Source of the DNA: Candidatus Lindowbacteria bacterium RIFCSPLOWO2_12_FULL_62_27
GTDB lineage: Bacteria; Lindowbacteria; 2-12-FULL-62-27
Length of the DNA stretch: 64,000 nt
Direction: 5' to 3'
NCBI GenBank assembly: GCA_001784175.1
Contig: MFPR01000002.1
Span: 46,221-110,220, forward strand
The translations under genes and the position numbers were made by a program. The notes beneath the pieces are model-generated. The model worked only from the letters and a program-made list of their open reading frames with translations, was not told where the DNA came from and did no database searches. Of this stretch, positions 39,001 to 51,000 are shown one piece after another. Position 1 is the stretch's first letter, and every line of letters begins with the position of its first letter.

Positions 39001-42000
39001 TTCCGTGACGGTGGTGCTGACGACCTGGATCTTGGTGGCGAACTGGCTGAAGACCTGGTTCAGGGTGGCCGAATTGGCGGCCGACACGAATGTCCCGCCG
39101 GTCTTGCTGGCCACCTGCTGCATGATATTGGCGAGGCTCTGGCTGTTCGCAACGGCGCTGCCGAACGCGATGGCGTCGACCACGATGCCCGCGGCGGCGG
39201 CGGTATCGGCGGCTATCGGGACCGCGGCCGGATCGTTGGGTTCGCCGTCGGTCAGCAGGATGATCCGCTTGTTGTTCGCGGTGGATTTCGTCACGAGTTC
39301 CTTGACGGCGAATTCGATGGCCTCCGCGGTTCCAGTGCCGCCACTGGCTTGGAGAGCGGAGATGACGGTCGTGAGTTTTGTTTTGTCGCCCGTGAGGTCC
39401 TGTTCGAGTTTCGGGGTGGATTCAAAGCTCACCACCGAAATCTGGATGCCGGACCCGATCTGATTGATGAAATTGATCGCGGTCTGCTTGGCCACTTCCA
39501 TCCGGCTCATCGTGTCGGGCGAATCGATGGACCCCATGCTGCCGGACACGTCGATCAGCAGGACGACGTCCACCGACGTGGTGGTGGTGACGGTGGAGGC
39601 GACCTGGACGTCGGTGAAGGGCACGTTGGTGAGGAGCGCGCCGTCGGCCGGGTACACCAGCGACACCGTCGGTTTCATCTTGTCAGCCGTGGGCGCCGCC
39701 TTGACCGGCTTTGTGGTGACGGTCCTCTGGCTCGCGCCGGAATCGAATTTCGCGCCGCCCGCGAGAATTTTTACCTGGAACTGGTCGCCCACCGAGAAAT
39801 TCTCGGCGGTGCGGACGACGATGTAGAAGTCGGACGTATCGTGTGTGCCGGTATCGAACGGCGGAAGCGCGCTGTCGGGCACGTCGATCGTGAACAGGTA
39901 ATTGCCGGCCGAGTCCTGCTGGATAGCGGTTGGCGTGGAGGCGACGGAGACGAGCCGGTGGTCGGTCGAGGCGCTGAACGCGCCGGTGTCGGTCGCGCCC
40001 GAATCGATCCAGAGGTCGATCGCGAGCAGGTCCTGGAGCGTGAATCCCAGGCCGGGCGTCACGGCCACCACGATCGTGTCCAGCCGGAGTCCCCGGCCGG
40101 AATCGCCCACGTCGATCCCGATCACGGCGCGCGTGTCCTGCGACAACATCGAGTCCGTGGACGTCGTCAGATCGATCAGATTCAGGCGCGGCAGGACCCG
40201 GATGACGCCGCTGGTGTCCGCAAGGCCCGAAACCCCGTCGTTGAACTGGATGCCGCCCGGCGGTATGCCGATCACAAACGTGTCGCCCGGCCGGGCCCAC
40301 GGGGCGGTCTTGACGACCACGAAGAAGTCATTCCCCGCGTCCGCGCCGCTGTCCGAGAGCGGGACCGATTGTGGCTCGCTCAAAGCCAGTGTCAACCGGA
40401 AGCCCGGCCCGCTGTCCCAGACCGGCGCGCCGCCCGGCGCAAGGCGCGCGTCAAACGTGTCGAAGACGCCGTCCTGCGATCCATTGTCCCTGTAGATGGC
40501 CACCCCGTTGTTTCCGCCGCCCACCGGCAGGAGGATGTTGTCGAGGTCGGTGTCGGCCTGCAGGGTGACGGCCTGAAGTGTCTTGGCGGCGGATCCCATG
40601 ACATTGATGCCGAAGAGGACGACATGGTCGCTTGCGACGTCGATCGCGTTGGGCGCCAGGTTCGCGATGACGGCTTCGGACGTGAACGTGAAGACGAACG
40701 TGGCGGTGTCGGCGTTGCCGGCCTTGTCCTGAATGAAGATGGTCAGAACATAGGTGTCGTTTTCCGTCACGTCGTCCAGAATGTTCCCACCCGTCAGCGT
40801 CAAGAGGAGGCTGTCGGCGCCGGCGAAGTTGGCCGTGCCGGTCGTCGAGCCGAGCAGGGCGCCGGTGGACCCGCGCGTCAGGGTCAGCCGGGCGGTTGGC
40901 GTGTCGACGCCCGAGAACGCGACCACGGTCGGGCTCGAATCGGACACCGCCACCCAGATACGATCGACCGCGCGGGTCACGACGTTGTCCGCCGCCGTCA
41001 GCGCCTTCGCCACGCCGCCGGTCCGGACGTTGAACGACGCGGATCGGGCGGCGGTATTGTCCAGCAGAATCCTCGTGCGCGTGTCCTCCGCGATGTTGCC
41101 GGTATTGTCCTCCATGTGGAACACGATCGCATGGTAGGCGTTGGCGGCGGCCGCGAAGGTCAGGGTGTCAACGGCGGCGGTCAGATTGACCGATTGAAGA
41201 ACGTCCGGGCCGTCTCCATATATATTATTGCCGTTCAGATCGCTGATCAGGCTCGCCCGCGTCGCGCCCCCGACCAGCTTGACGCCCGCCGGCTGGTCCG
41301 AGATCGCGTAGGCGAACACGGTCGTGCGCGTCATGGCGCCCGAATCCGGCGCGAGGCTCGTGAGGACCGGCCCGGCGGTGTCGCTGATGATCTTCGAGGA
41401 CACCACGCCGCGCGTCACCGGGACGTCCGTGTTGGTCGTGTCGCCGAAGACCAGATAGTCGGGCAGAATCCGCACGCGGAAGGATTCGCCCAGACCCATG
41501 CTCGCGGACGCGCGGATGAGGACGAAGAAATCGTTGCCCGCGAAGTCGCCGCCGTCCGTGTCCGGCACGCTTGTGTCTCCGGCCGACGAGAGCGTCAGGG
41601 TCGTGCGGTAGATGTTGCCGAAGCCGTCCCAAATGAGGGGCGACACGTCGGCCAGGATCGAATCGGCGGAATCGTAGACGCCCGTGTCGCTGCCGTTGTC
41701 CCGCGCGATCACGAGGCCCGAATCGGGATCGAGGTCGGACGGCGTGAATCCTCCGAGGTCCTCCACCTCGATCGTGACCTTCTTCAGGAACGGACCCGGC
41801 ACGCTGTCCCGGACGTTGAGTCCGATGACGGCCGTGTAGGCGGCCGTGTTCAGTATCTTCGGGTCCGTCGTCAGAAGGTTCGCCGCCACCACCGGCATCT
41901 GCACTGTGATCGTGTCGGTCCGCACGTCGGCGGAAGGCACGGTCTGCGCGTTGTTGAAGACGATGCCGCCCTTCGGAATCCGGACCCGCATGCGGTCCCG

Positions 42001-45000
42001 GAACGTTGCCGTGGCCGAGGTGCGGATGACGACGTAGAGGTCGGGCCCGATCTCGGAGCCGGTGTTCGCGACCGGGATGGTTTCGGACACCGACAGATAT
42101 AGCGTGACCGTTTCGGCCGCGCTCCAGACCGGCGCGCCCGACAGCGGGATCCGCTGGTCCTTGCCGTCGAATACGCCCGAGAGCATCCCGTCGTCGCGGT
42201 AAAGCTGGATGCCGCTCGAGCTGTCGTTGGTCGTTGCGGCCAGATCGCTCGAATCGAATCCGTTCAGATTGTCCAACGCCACCTGCACCGCCGTCAGCCG
42301 GCCGCCGGCCGTCGGGTCCCACAGGTCGAGCCCGAAAACCGCGATCGTATCGGACGGCGCCGGCACGCCGGCCGGGGCCAGGTTCGAGACGCTCACGGTC
42401 AGGCGCGGAGAGATCGCGATGGTGAATACCGTGTCGTGTGCGTTGCCCGCCTCATCGATCACGCGGAGTTTGACGGCGAGAGACGTGACGTTCGATCCGG
42501 GATTGACGTAGTAAATCCACCGGGCCTGCGAGTCAGTGAGACCCGCCTTGCCCATGTCTTCGTCGATCAGCGGGAAGAGCTCGGCTCCCACCGGCGTCTG
42601 AACGCCCGCAGTCTTGCCCTGCGACACGACCTGATTGGCGCCGGTGTACCGCACGGCCGGCAGGCTGTCCGACGGGATCATGAGGAAGACTTCATCGACG
42701 CCGGGCTCGAACACGCCCGCCTTGCCGGCCGGATCATCCGCCCAGAAATCTCCGCGGGCGGAGGCCTGCGGGAAGACGGCCGACCAGTCGTCGTTCTGGT
42801 TGACCGAGTCCTGATATTCCTCGTCGACCACGCCGTCCTTGTCGTTGTCGACGCCGTCGCCGGACAGACTGGCCGTGTCGAAGGTCGACCCGCCGTCCAG
42901 GCTGATCTCGACTTTCCGCACCTTGCTCACGCGCCCGCGCGGCGACATCGTGGCGTCGGCGAGGCCGGACAGCCGGATGGATCCGCTGTCGTCGTAGGTG
43001 GTGGACGACGTGGTGGGCCGGGTGGAGTCGAGGGTGAAGACGATTGTTTTTGTGTCCTCGTTGCCGCGCTCATCGGCCGCGATGACTTCAAATGTGTACT
43101 GGCCGTCGGCGAGGGTGAATCCGGACACCTGGATGTTGTAGTTGATGTTGGCCGCGGGCGTGATCGGCAGGGTGAACGGCCCGGAATAACCGCCGGCGGC
43201 GTCCTCCTTGTACCGGTACCGGATCGACGTGATCTTGAAGTTGTCCGTCACGGTGCCGCGGACGGCCGCAAGCGTGCTGGTGTCGATGAGGACGCTGGCG
43301 AGTTTCTGGGCGAACTGGGTGAAGTAGGCGTTGAGTTCGTTCAGATCGTTGGCCCGGGTCATGATGCCGCCAGTCTTGGCGGCCATGTCCTGCATGAGGA
43401 TGAGGTCGGTGCCCACCAGGGACGGATTGAAAATCACCGGGTCGACCACCACGAAGGACTGGACCGCCGTGTCGGTCGCCGCCTGCACCACCGTGTCCGC
43501 CTCGGTCGGCCTGCCGTCCGTCACCATCATGATCCGCTTGTTCGTCGACGCGAGGTTCGCGTTGACGTACTGGACGGCGAAACTGATGGCGGTGCCGGTC
43601 GCGGTCTGGCCGCCGGTGGTCACGAAGCCTGATATTTTGTTCTTGAGCGCGGTCTTGTCCGTCGTGAACGTCTGCTCGATCCGCGTCAGCTCCGGCGTGC
43701 TGAAGGACGCGATGGCGATGCGGATGTTGGGATCGACCTGGTCGATGAACGACAGCAGCGCTGTCCGAGCGTCCGACAACCGCGTGGTGCCGGAGCCGGT
43801 CGATGCGTCCATGCTGAGGGACAGATCGAGCAGAACGACGAGGTCCATGCTGCTGACGGGATTAAAGATGAACGGATTGTTGGACAAAAGCGCGTTCGCG
43901 GACGGATAGACGATCGTCACGGCCGGCGCCTGGTTGTCGGCGGTCGGCGCTGCGGTTACGGTCTTCGTGATCATCCCGCGGCGGCTCGGCCCCGAATCGA
44001 AGATTGCGCCGTGCGGCGCCACGCGCACCTGGAAGACGTCGCCGTTCGTGAGCGAGGCCGACGTGCGGACGATGACGTAGAAGTCGGAGGTGTCGTAGGC
44101 GCCCGTGTCAAAGGCCGGCAACGGGGTGTCGGGCAGATCAAGGGTGAAGACGTACTGGCCGCCCGAATCGAGTTTGGCGTTGGTCGCGTTGGACGCGACC
44201 GAGACGATCATGCTGTCGGTGAACCGGTTGAACGTGCCGGCGTCGGTGGAGCCGGAGTCAATCCAGATTTCAACCGCGATCAGGTCCTGCAGGGAGAAAT
44301 TGGTAATCGGGACGATGCTGACCGCGATCGTGTCCAGCCGCAGGCCCCGGCCGGTGTCGCCGACGTCGATCCCGATCACGGCTTTCGTGTCCTCGGCCGT
44401 CACGGAATCGTTCGCGACGGTGAGGTCGATCAGGTTCAGGCGCGGTAGAATCCGGATGACCGGCGACGTGTCCGAAATCGACGAGAGGCCGTCGCTGAAT
44501 TGAATGCCGCTCGCCGGGATGATCACCACAAACGTGTCGCCCGGCCGCGCGTTCGTCGAGGTCCGGATGACCACGTAAAAGTCGCTGCCCGACGCCGAGC
44601 CGCTGTCCGACGCCGGGATGGCCTGCGGCGCGGTCAGGGCCAGCGTGATTCTGAATCCGCCCAGCCCGCTGTCCCACACCGGCGCGCCGCCCACCGGCAG
44701 GAGCGCGTCGGTGGTGTCGAAGACGCCGTCGATCGTTCCGTTATCGGCGTAGATCGCCACGCCGCCTGATCCGGCCGGCATCAGGATGTTGTCGAGGTCG
44801 GTGTCGGCCTGGAGCGTGACCGCCTGGAAGGTCTTGCTGGCGACGCCGGCCATGTTGAGTCCGAAGAGCGCGACCTTGTCGCTGCCGACGTCGATCGAGA
44901 CTGGCGCGAGGTTGGTGACGTTGACTTCGGCAGTGAAGGTGAAGACGAAGGTGATCGTATCCGCGTTGCCGGCCTTGTCCTGCTTGAAGACCGTCAGGAA

Positions 45001-48000
45001 GTAGGTGTCGCTTTCGTCGATGGCGTCGATGATGTTGGCGCCGGCCAGCGGGATGGCGATGCTGTCGGCGCCGGCGGTGTTCGCGGCGCCGATGACGGTC
45101 GAAAGGACGCTGCCGTTGCCCCGCGTGAGCGTCACACGGGACACGCCGGTGTCGACGCCCGAAAACGCCAGGACGTTGGGGTTCGAATCCGACAGCACGA
45201 CCCAGATGAGGTCAATCGCCTGCGATACGATGCTGTCCGAGGCCGAGATGACCTTCGGCGCGCCGCCCGCGCGGACGTTGAACGACGTGGCGCGCGCGAC
45301 GGTGTCGTCGAACAGAATCCGGGTGCGGGTGTCCTCGGTGACGTTCCCGGCGCTGTCCTCCATATGGAAGACGAGGGCCTGCCGGGCGTTGGTGACGTTG
45401 ATGAAGGTCAGGGTGTCGGCGGCGGCCGTCAGGTTGAGGGTCTGCGCGACATCCACGCCGTCGTTGTAGACGTCGTTGTTGTTCATGTCGGTGATCAACC
45501 GCGCCCGGCTCGTCGCGCCGCTCAGTTTCAGGCCCGCCGGAAAGTCCGTGATCGAATACGTAAATACGGTGGTCCGCGTCGTCCCGCCGGTGTCGGGCGA
45601 CAGCGCCGACAGGACCGGGCCGGCGTTGTCATAGGAGAATTTGCGGGCGAGCTGGAAGATGTTGCCGTTGTTGTCCCGCGCCACGGCCGAGGCCTGGTAG
45701 ATGCCCGGCGGGGGCGTGCTGTCGGTGAGCCAGAAGTAGGCGCGGTTGCCCTTCTTGAATTTCGTGCCGGTGATCGTCGCGCCCGTGGTGGTGTTGATGA
45801 GCGTGAGGATGTCGCTCGTGGCGGTGTCGATCCCGGCGGTGTAGCCGCTGAGAGACGTGTCGACGAACTCGACGCTGAGGGTGTCGAGTTCGGTCGAGAA
45901 GGCCTCGTTCTCCTCGATCGTGTCGTTGATCGTCCCGCTCAGGCTGTCGCCCCGGTACCAGTTCCAAGCCGAGGGGAAGGTCATGTCGACGATGAAGAGG
46001 CGGGTGTCGTTCAGGATGTTCAGCGCGTGGTCCCGCGTGCGGAATTCGATCAGGTAGGTATCGTCGTGCAGGCCGGTCTTGGACAGGGCCAAAAAGAAGG
46101 TCAGGGTGATCTTGGAATCCGACGTTGCGACCGACAGCGTCCCGCCGATTTCGACGTCGACCGAATCGATGATGTTGTTGCTGTTCTCGTCGCGCCAGAC
46201 CTTGGCGTAGGAGACCCCGCCCTGTGTCGTCAGCCGGCCGTCGATCTTCGTCAGGTTGTCCGACGCCGTCACTTCGACCTTCGTCAGGCCGTTTTGCGTG
46301 TCGTTGACGACGGTCGTCGCCGGCGCCAGCGCCGAGATGCTCGGCTTCGTCTGGTCAAACACAAACGTCTTGTCGTCCGGGTCCGTGCCGGTCGTGGCGT
46401 TGGCCTCGAAGTTCCCCGCTGCGTCGACGGCCTGCGCCTGCACTTTGTACGTGCCCTCGCCGCCGGCGGTCAGGGTCGCGGACGGAATGACGGCCGAATA
46501 CGTGTCATAGCCGAGGCTCTGCCAGTTGGAGACGGTGTCGGCCGACTCGATGTAGGAGCCGAAGGTGCCATCGGGATTCTGGACCCGGATCCGCGCGCGC
46601 CGCATCTCGCCCGAGGGCGTGGACCGGCCGAAGACAATGAGGGGGCCGGCGTTGAAGGGACTGGTCTGCGAGCCGCCCTGGACGATGATGGTCTGAACGT
46701 CGGCGTCCGGCGAGAGGGTGTCGATGCGGAAGAAGGTGAATTGATCTTCGGCCCGGACCTCGACTGAGGTCAGGTTGACGTCGCTGTCGGCCGTGTCCGC
46801 GGTCACGACGCCCATGACCGAGACTGTGTCGATCCGCGTGAAGAGTTTGGTGAGATCGCCGGTTACCGCCTGGCCGACCTCCGTGCCGGTGTCAAGCGTG
46901 ATCGTGTCCTCGAGGCCCCCGCCGCGGACCACCACGCGCGTCTGCGTGTCGATCTTGTCGCCCCGCACGATCACCACGATCGGGCTGGCCCGCGGCAGAA
47001 TCGAATCGCCGCTCACCGCAACGCCCGTGTCGCCCACGCCCTTGAGATTGACGCTCCCGCCGCTCGAGATGCTCTGGTTGCCGTCCGTGTCGGTGGCGCG
47101 GGCGAAGACGACGTTGAATCCCTGGCTGAGCGGGATGGTGGTCGTGAACGCGCCGGACACGGACGCGGTGACGCTCACTGCGAAAATGTCGTTCACCGAG
47201 ATGTCCACCACCGCGCCCGGATCGGCCTGGCCGGTCACGATCGAACTCGTCGCGGACAGCGACAGGTTATCGGCCGTCAGAATCTTGGGCGCGGCCGGAC
47301 GCTTGTTGTTGATGACGACTTCGCCGCCGGCCGTGAGAACCTCGCTGGTCGTGCCCTCCAGCGCGGTGATCTTCCAGAAATAGGTCTTGATGGCGGCCTG
47401 CGACAGATACACGCCGGCGTTGTCCTTGCCGAAAAACACGAAGGATTTGCCCGCCGGATAGACGTTCAGGGTGTGGCTGTCGGTGAAGACGGGGGCGGTG
47501 TCGTTGGCGTTGGCGAAGATCTGGAAGGTGACGGTCGACGTATTTTCGGCGCCGTCCACTTTGTAGCCGATCGACGCAAAGTCATTTTTCCCGTCGGCCA
47601 GAATCGGCGAGATGCTGGTCGGGGTGAGGGCGACGTTGGTCAGCGAGAACGGCGTGTTGTCGATCCGGACCTCCGCGCTGGCCTCGGCGGTGAGGCCGTG
47701 CCCGTCCGCGGTCTTGACGACGACCCGGTACAGGCCGTCGGAGAGCTTCGTGCCCTTGTTGCCGTCCCACGTGACGAGGGCGTCCGTCACGTCGCCGGTC
47801 ACCTGGTTCAGGGTCTTGACGAGCGCGCCGGTGGCTTTCGAGTAAATCTCAACCCGGCTGGTCGCGGCGCCGATCGTCGAGTACCGGATGGTCGTTGCGT
47901 CCTTGTCGCCCGGCGTGACTTCGGGGCTGAAGGGGCTGGGCAGCGGAGACTGCGTGATGGTGACGACCGGCGGCACCTGGTCCTTCACGCCGGTCACCGT

Positions 48001-51000
48001 CACGTTGGTCTTGTTGCCGCTCTTGTCCGTCACCCGGATCTCGAAGGTGTAGGTGTCGTCCAGCACCAGATTGCCGTTGATATCTTTTCCGTCCCACACG
48101 ATCACGTTCTGGCCCGCGCTCTGGGACACGCCGGCCGCGGTCGGCGCCGTGTCGATGAAGGTTCCGTCGCTGGCCTTGATCACCACGAGGGCGGTGTCGA
48201 CGGTTTCGTTCAATACATATTTGACGGCCGCGCCGTTTCCACCGAACACCGCCGGGTCGACCACCGCGTCCGAAATCACGGGTGCCGTCACGTCCGCGAT
48301 CCCCGTGTCGTACCGGATCACCAGCGTGTCGCTGGTGGGGCCGGTGTTGCCCGCCGCGTCCACGGCGTAGGCCACGATCCGCCAGTCGCCCAGCGTGTCG
48401 CCGAGCTGCGCGAAGTTGATCGTCCCCAGCCACGATGACGCGCCCGACGCCTGGCTGTCCATCCGCGCGACCGTTTCCGACGCGCCGAAGTCCGCGCCCG
48501 GCAGATAGACGCGCACGAACACTTTCGCGACGCTTCCGGTCGTGTCGGTCGCCACGCCCGTGACGGCGATGGGGCCGACGTTGAACTGTGCGTTCTGCGC
48601 CGGCGTCACGATCCGCGCCTGCGGCAGGTCCTTGTCGAAGATGAAGGTCGCGGTTTCGGACATGAAGTTGCCCGCGGCGTCGATGGCCGTCACCACGATC
48701 GTGCAGACGCCCGCCTCGACCGCGAGGTCCAGGATGTTGCCGCCGACGAGCTGCCGGCCCATCGTGTCGGTCGCGGATTCGAAAACGAACGAGCCGACTT
48801 TCTGGTTGGCCGCGTTGTAGAAGGTCACGGTCGTGGTGTCGTTGTAGCCGGTCACGTCCGTCGTGTCGCCGTTCGTGCTCGGGGCGGTGTCATCGAGGTC
48901 GACGCCGGCGAAAATTACGCTGTCGTTGTAGGCCCGCGTCGCCACGAAAACCTCCTGAATCCCCGATCCGGTCGCGGTCACGGGAATGGTCTCCGTGACG
49001 CTCACGCCGGATCCGTGGACGATCACAAAATTCTGCCGCGTGGGTTTGACGGTGTCGTACCGGATGATTCGCGTGTCTTCCTGGACGTTGCCCGCGCGGT
49101 CGACCACGCGGACCCACAGGGCGTAGTCGCCGTCCTGCGTGCCGTTGGTCTGCCGGCCCAAGCTAAGCGTGCTGACGTCGATGGCGCCGGGGGTGCCGCT
49201 CGCGTTGAGGTTGAGGGCGGTGACCGCCTCGCTGAACGTCGCGTCGCCGTTTTCGTCCCAGATCCACCGCAGTTGCGGCGGGGTGTCGGCGCTGACGCCG
49301 GTCACGGTGTCGCCGACGCGGATCACGATGTTGTCCAGCTTGGGCGTCTTGGCGCCGGTGTCGGGCGAAATCGAGAAGAACGGCAGTTGCGCGTCGTACC
49401 TGAAGGTCCGCTTCTCGCTCTTCTGGTTGCCCGCGCGGTCGAAGGCCGTGATCTGGACCTCCAGCTCGCCGCTGACCGGCGTTGAGTCGGTCAGCCAGAA
49501 AATCGCCATCGAATCGCCGGCCGTGCTCACAACGCCCGCCACACTCTGGCCCGTGGTCTTGTTCGTGGCGCTGATCGAACTGCCGGCGAGGTTGATCCCT
49601 CCGTTGAATTTGAAGCCGATGTCCGTCGCGACCTGGCTGGAGGAGTCGGTGAGCAGGATGACGATCGAGTCGATGACCTGCGTCGCGCCGAAGATCTGGC
49701 CCTCCGCGATGGTCGCGCCGCTGCCGCGCTCGTTCACATAAAAATTGCTCCCGATTACGGCCGGACCCACGCTGTCGACCACGAAGGAGTCGGTCAGGGT
49801 TGCGGTGTTGCCCGCGTTGTCCGACACCACGACGTACACGCCGTAGACGCCGTCCTTGCGGCCGTCCGGCGCGATGTCGAAGACGAGGTCCATCGTGACC
49901 TGATCGCCGGGCACCGGGCCGTTGTGACTCAGGACAATTCCGACGCCGGCGCCGGACGGGTCGACCAGCCGGCCGGTGCCGGTGGTGGTGTTGATGTCAA
50001 CGCCGGAATTTTTCTGGCCGGTCACGGGCGCGGCCGGGTCGGTGAACTTCAGGCGGACCTTGCCGACGGACGTGCGGACGGTCGTATCGAAACTCGTGAG
50101 GGTCTTCGAGCCGGCCGCCGTGTCGTCCACGATGAGGAATCCGGCGCTGATGAAGGCCGGCGCGGTCTGGTCCAGCGTGAACTCGAACGCGGCCGAGGTG
50201 TCCTGGTTGCCCGCCTCGTCGACGGCGACCGCTTCGACCTTGTAATCGCCGTCGCCGCCGGCCAGCAGGTTCGCGTTTGGCAGGCGCGCCACCCACGTGT
50301 CAAACGCGCCGCCCGACACGGCCGTGTCGGGGTTGTTGAGGCCCGCAAAGTCCGTCGTGCTGACTCTGACGGTTGTCTTGTTCGGCAGCGTTACCACAAC
50401 GTCGACGCGCTTGAGGCCGCCGGTCTTGCCGGCCGGGGTGCTTCGGCCCAGAATCAGGATGTCTTCCGACGGGTCCTGGATGCTCTTGCCGTTGAAGGGA
50501 CCGACCTGCCCGCTGGCCTCCTCTCTGGCCTGCGTGACGCTCGGCAGGGGTGCGACATTGTCGAGCCGTAAAAAGACGAATTGATCTTCCGCGCGCACTT
50601 CGAGTGAAAGGCCCGTCGCGTCGCTGTCGCCGGATTTGACGCCGATGGTGTCGAGCCGGCTGAAATTTATGTTGCCGGTCACGGCTTGGCCGATGAGCGT
50701 GCCTGTGTCGATCACAATCGTGTCCTGCAGCGACCCGCCGCCGACGACGACCACCGTGCGCGTGTCGACGTTCGAGCCTCGCACGATCAGGACCGCCTTG
50801 CCTGCGCGCGGCAGAACCGTGTCGCCGCCCGACTCCACCCCGATCACGACGCCGCCTGACGTGTCCGCGCCGGCCATGCTGACCTGCTTGCCGCTTCGCA
50901 CGCTCTTGTTGCCGACCGCGTCGGTCGCGGTGGCGTAGAGGGCGTTGTCGCCCTGCGCGATCGTGACGGTCGCGCTCCACGCGCCGGTGGTGGCGTTGGC

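Larger units (their letters stand above)
37090..41382 (-). repeat. VWA macro-repeat V2 (1,431 aa)
   Basis: Tandem copy of V1: Ig-like SPDSGAMTRTT segment (written APDSGAMTRTT here) with DLNGNNIYGDG loop, second Ig, FGLN pair (39725-40677), VWA2 (39010-39576), Ig with RYRYKEDAAGGYTGPF, GDGIDNDSDG module (38251-38571), FGLN pair (37125-38118). The RYRYKEDAAGGY segment and the DFWADDPAG segment are almost identical to V1, whereas the FGLN modules have diverged more. Confidence 0.87.
41383..45630 (-). repeat. VWA macro-repeat V1 (1,416 aa)
   Basis: Order: Ig-like SPDTGGTTRTT segment with DMNNNDVYNDG loop; Ig with FxxTRILFDDT; FGLN module pair 1 (43981-44928); VWA1 (43279-43848); Ig segment with RYRYKEDAAGGYSGPF; GDGVDNDKDG module (42544-42861); FGLN module pair 2 (41404-42405). 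The same order recurs in V2, about 4.25 kb further on, so V1 and V2 are tandem duplicates. They differ at many residues, which argues for an old duplication. Confidence 0.87.

Noticed and set aside
38839-42102. 1,087-codon open frame on the + strand
   Set aside because: It is exactly in register with the giant minus-strand gene. Its product is low-complexity (rich in Arg, Gly, Val, Asp and His) with no domain, and it is explained by avoidance of TTA, CTA and TCA in the sense gene.
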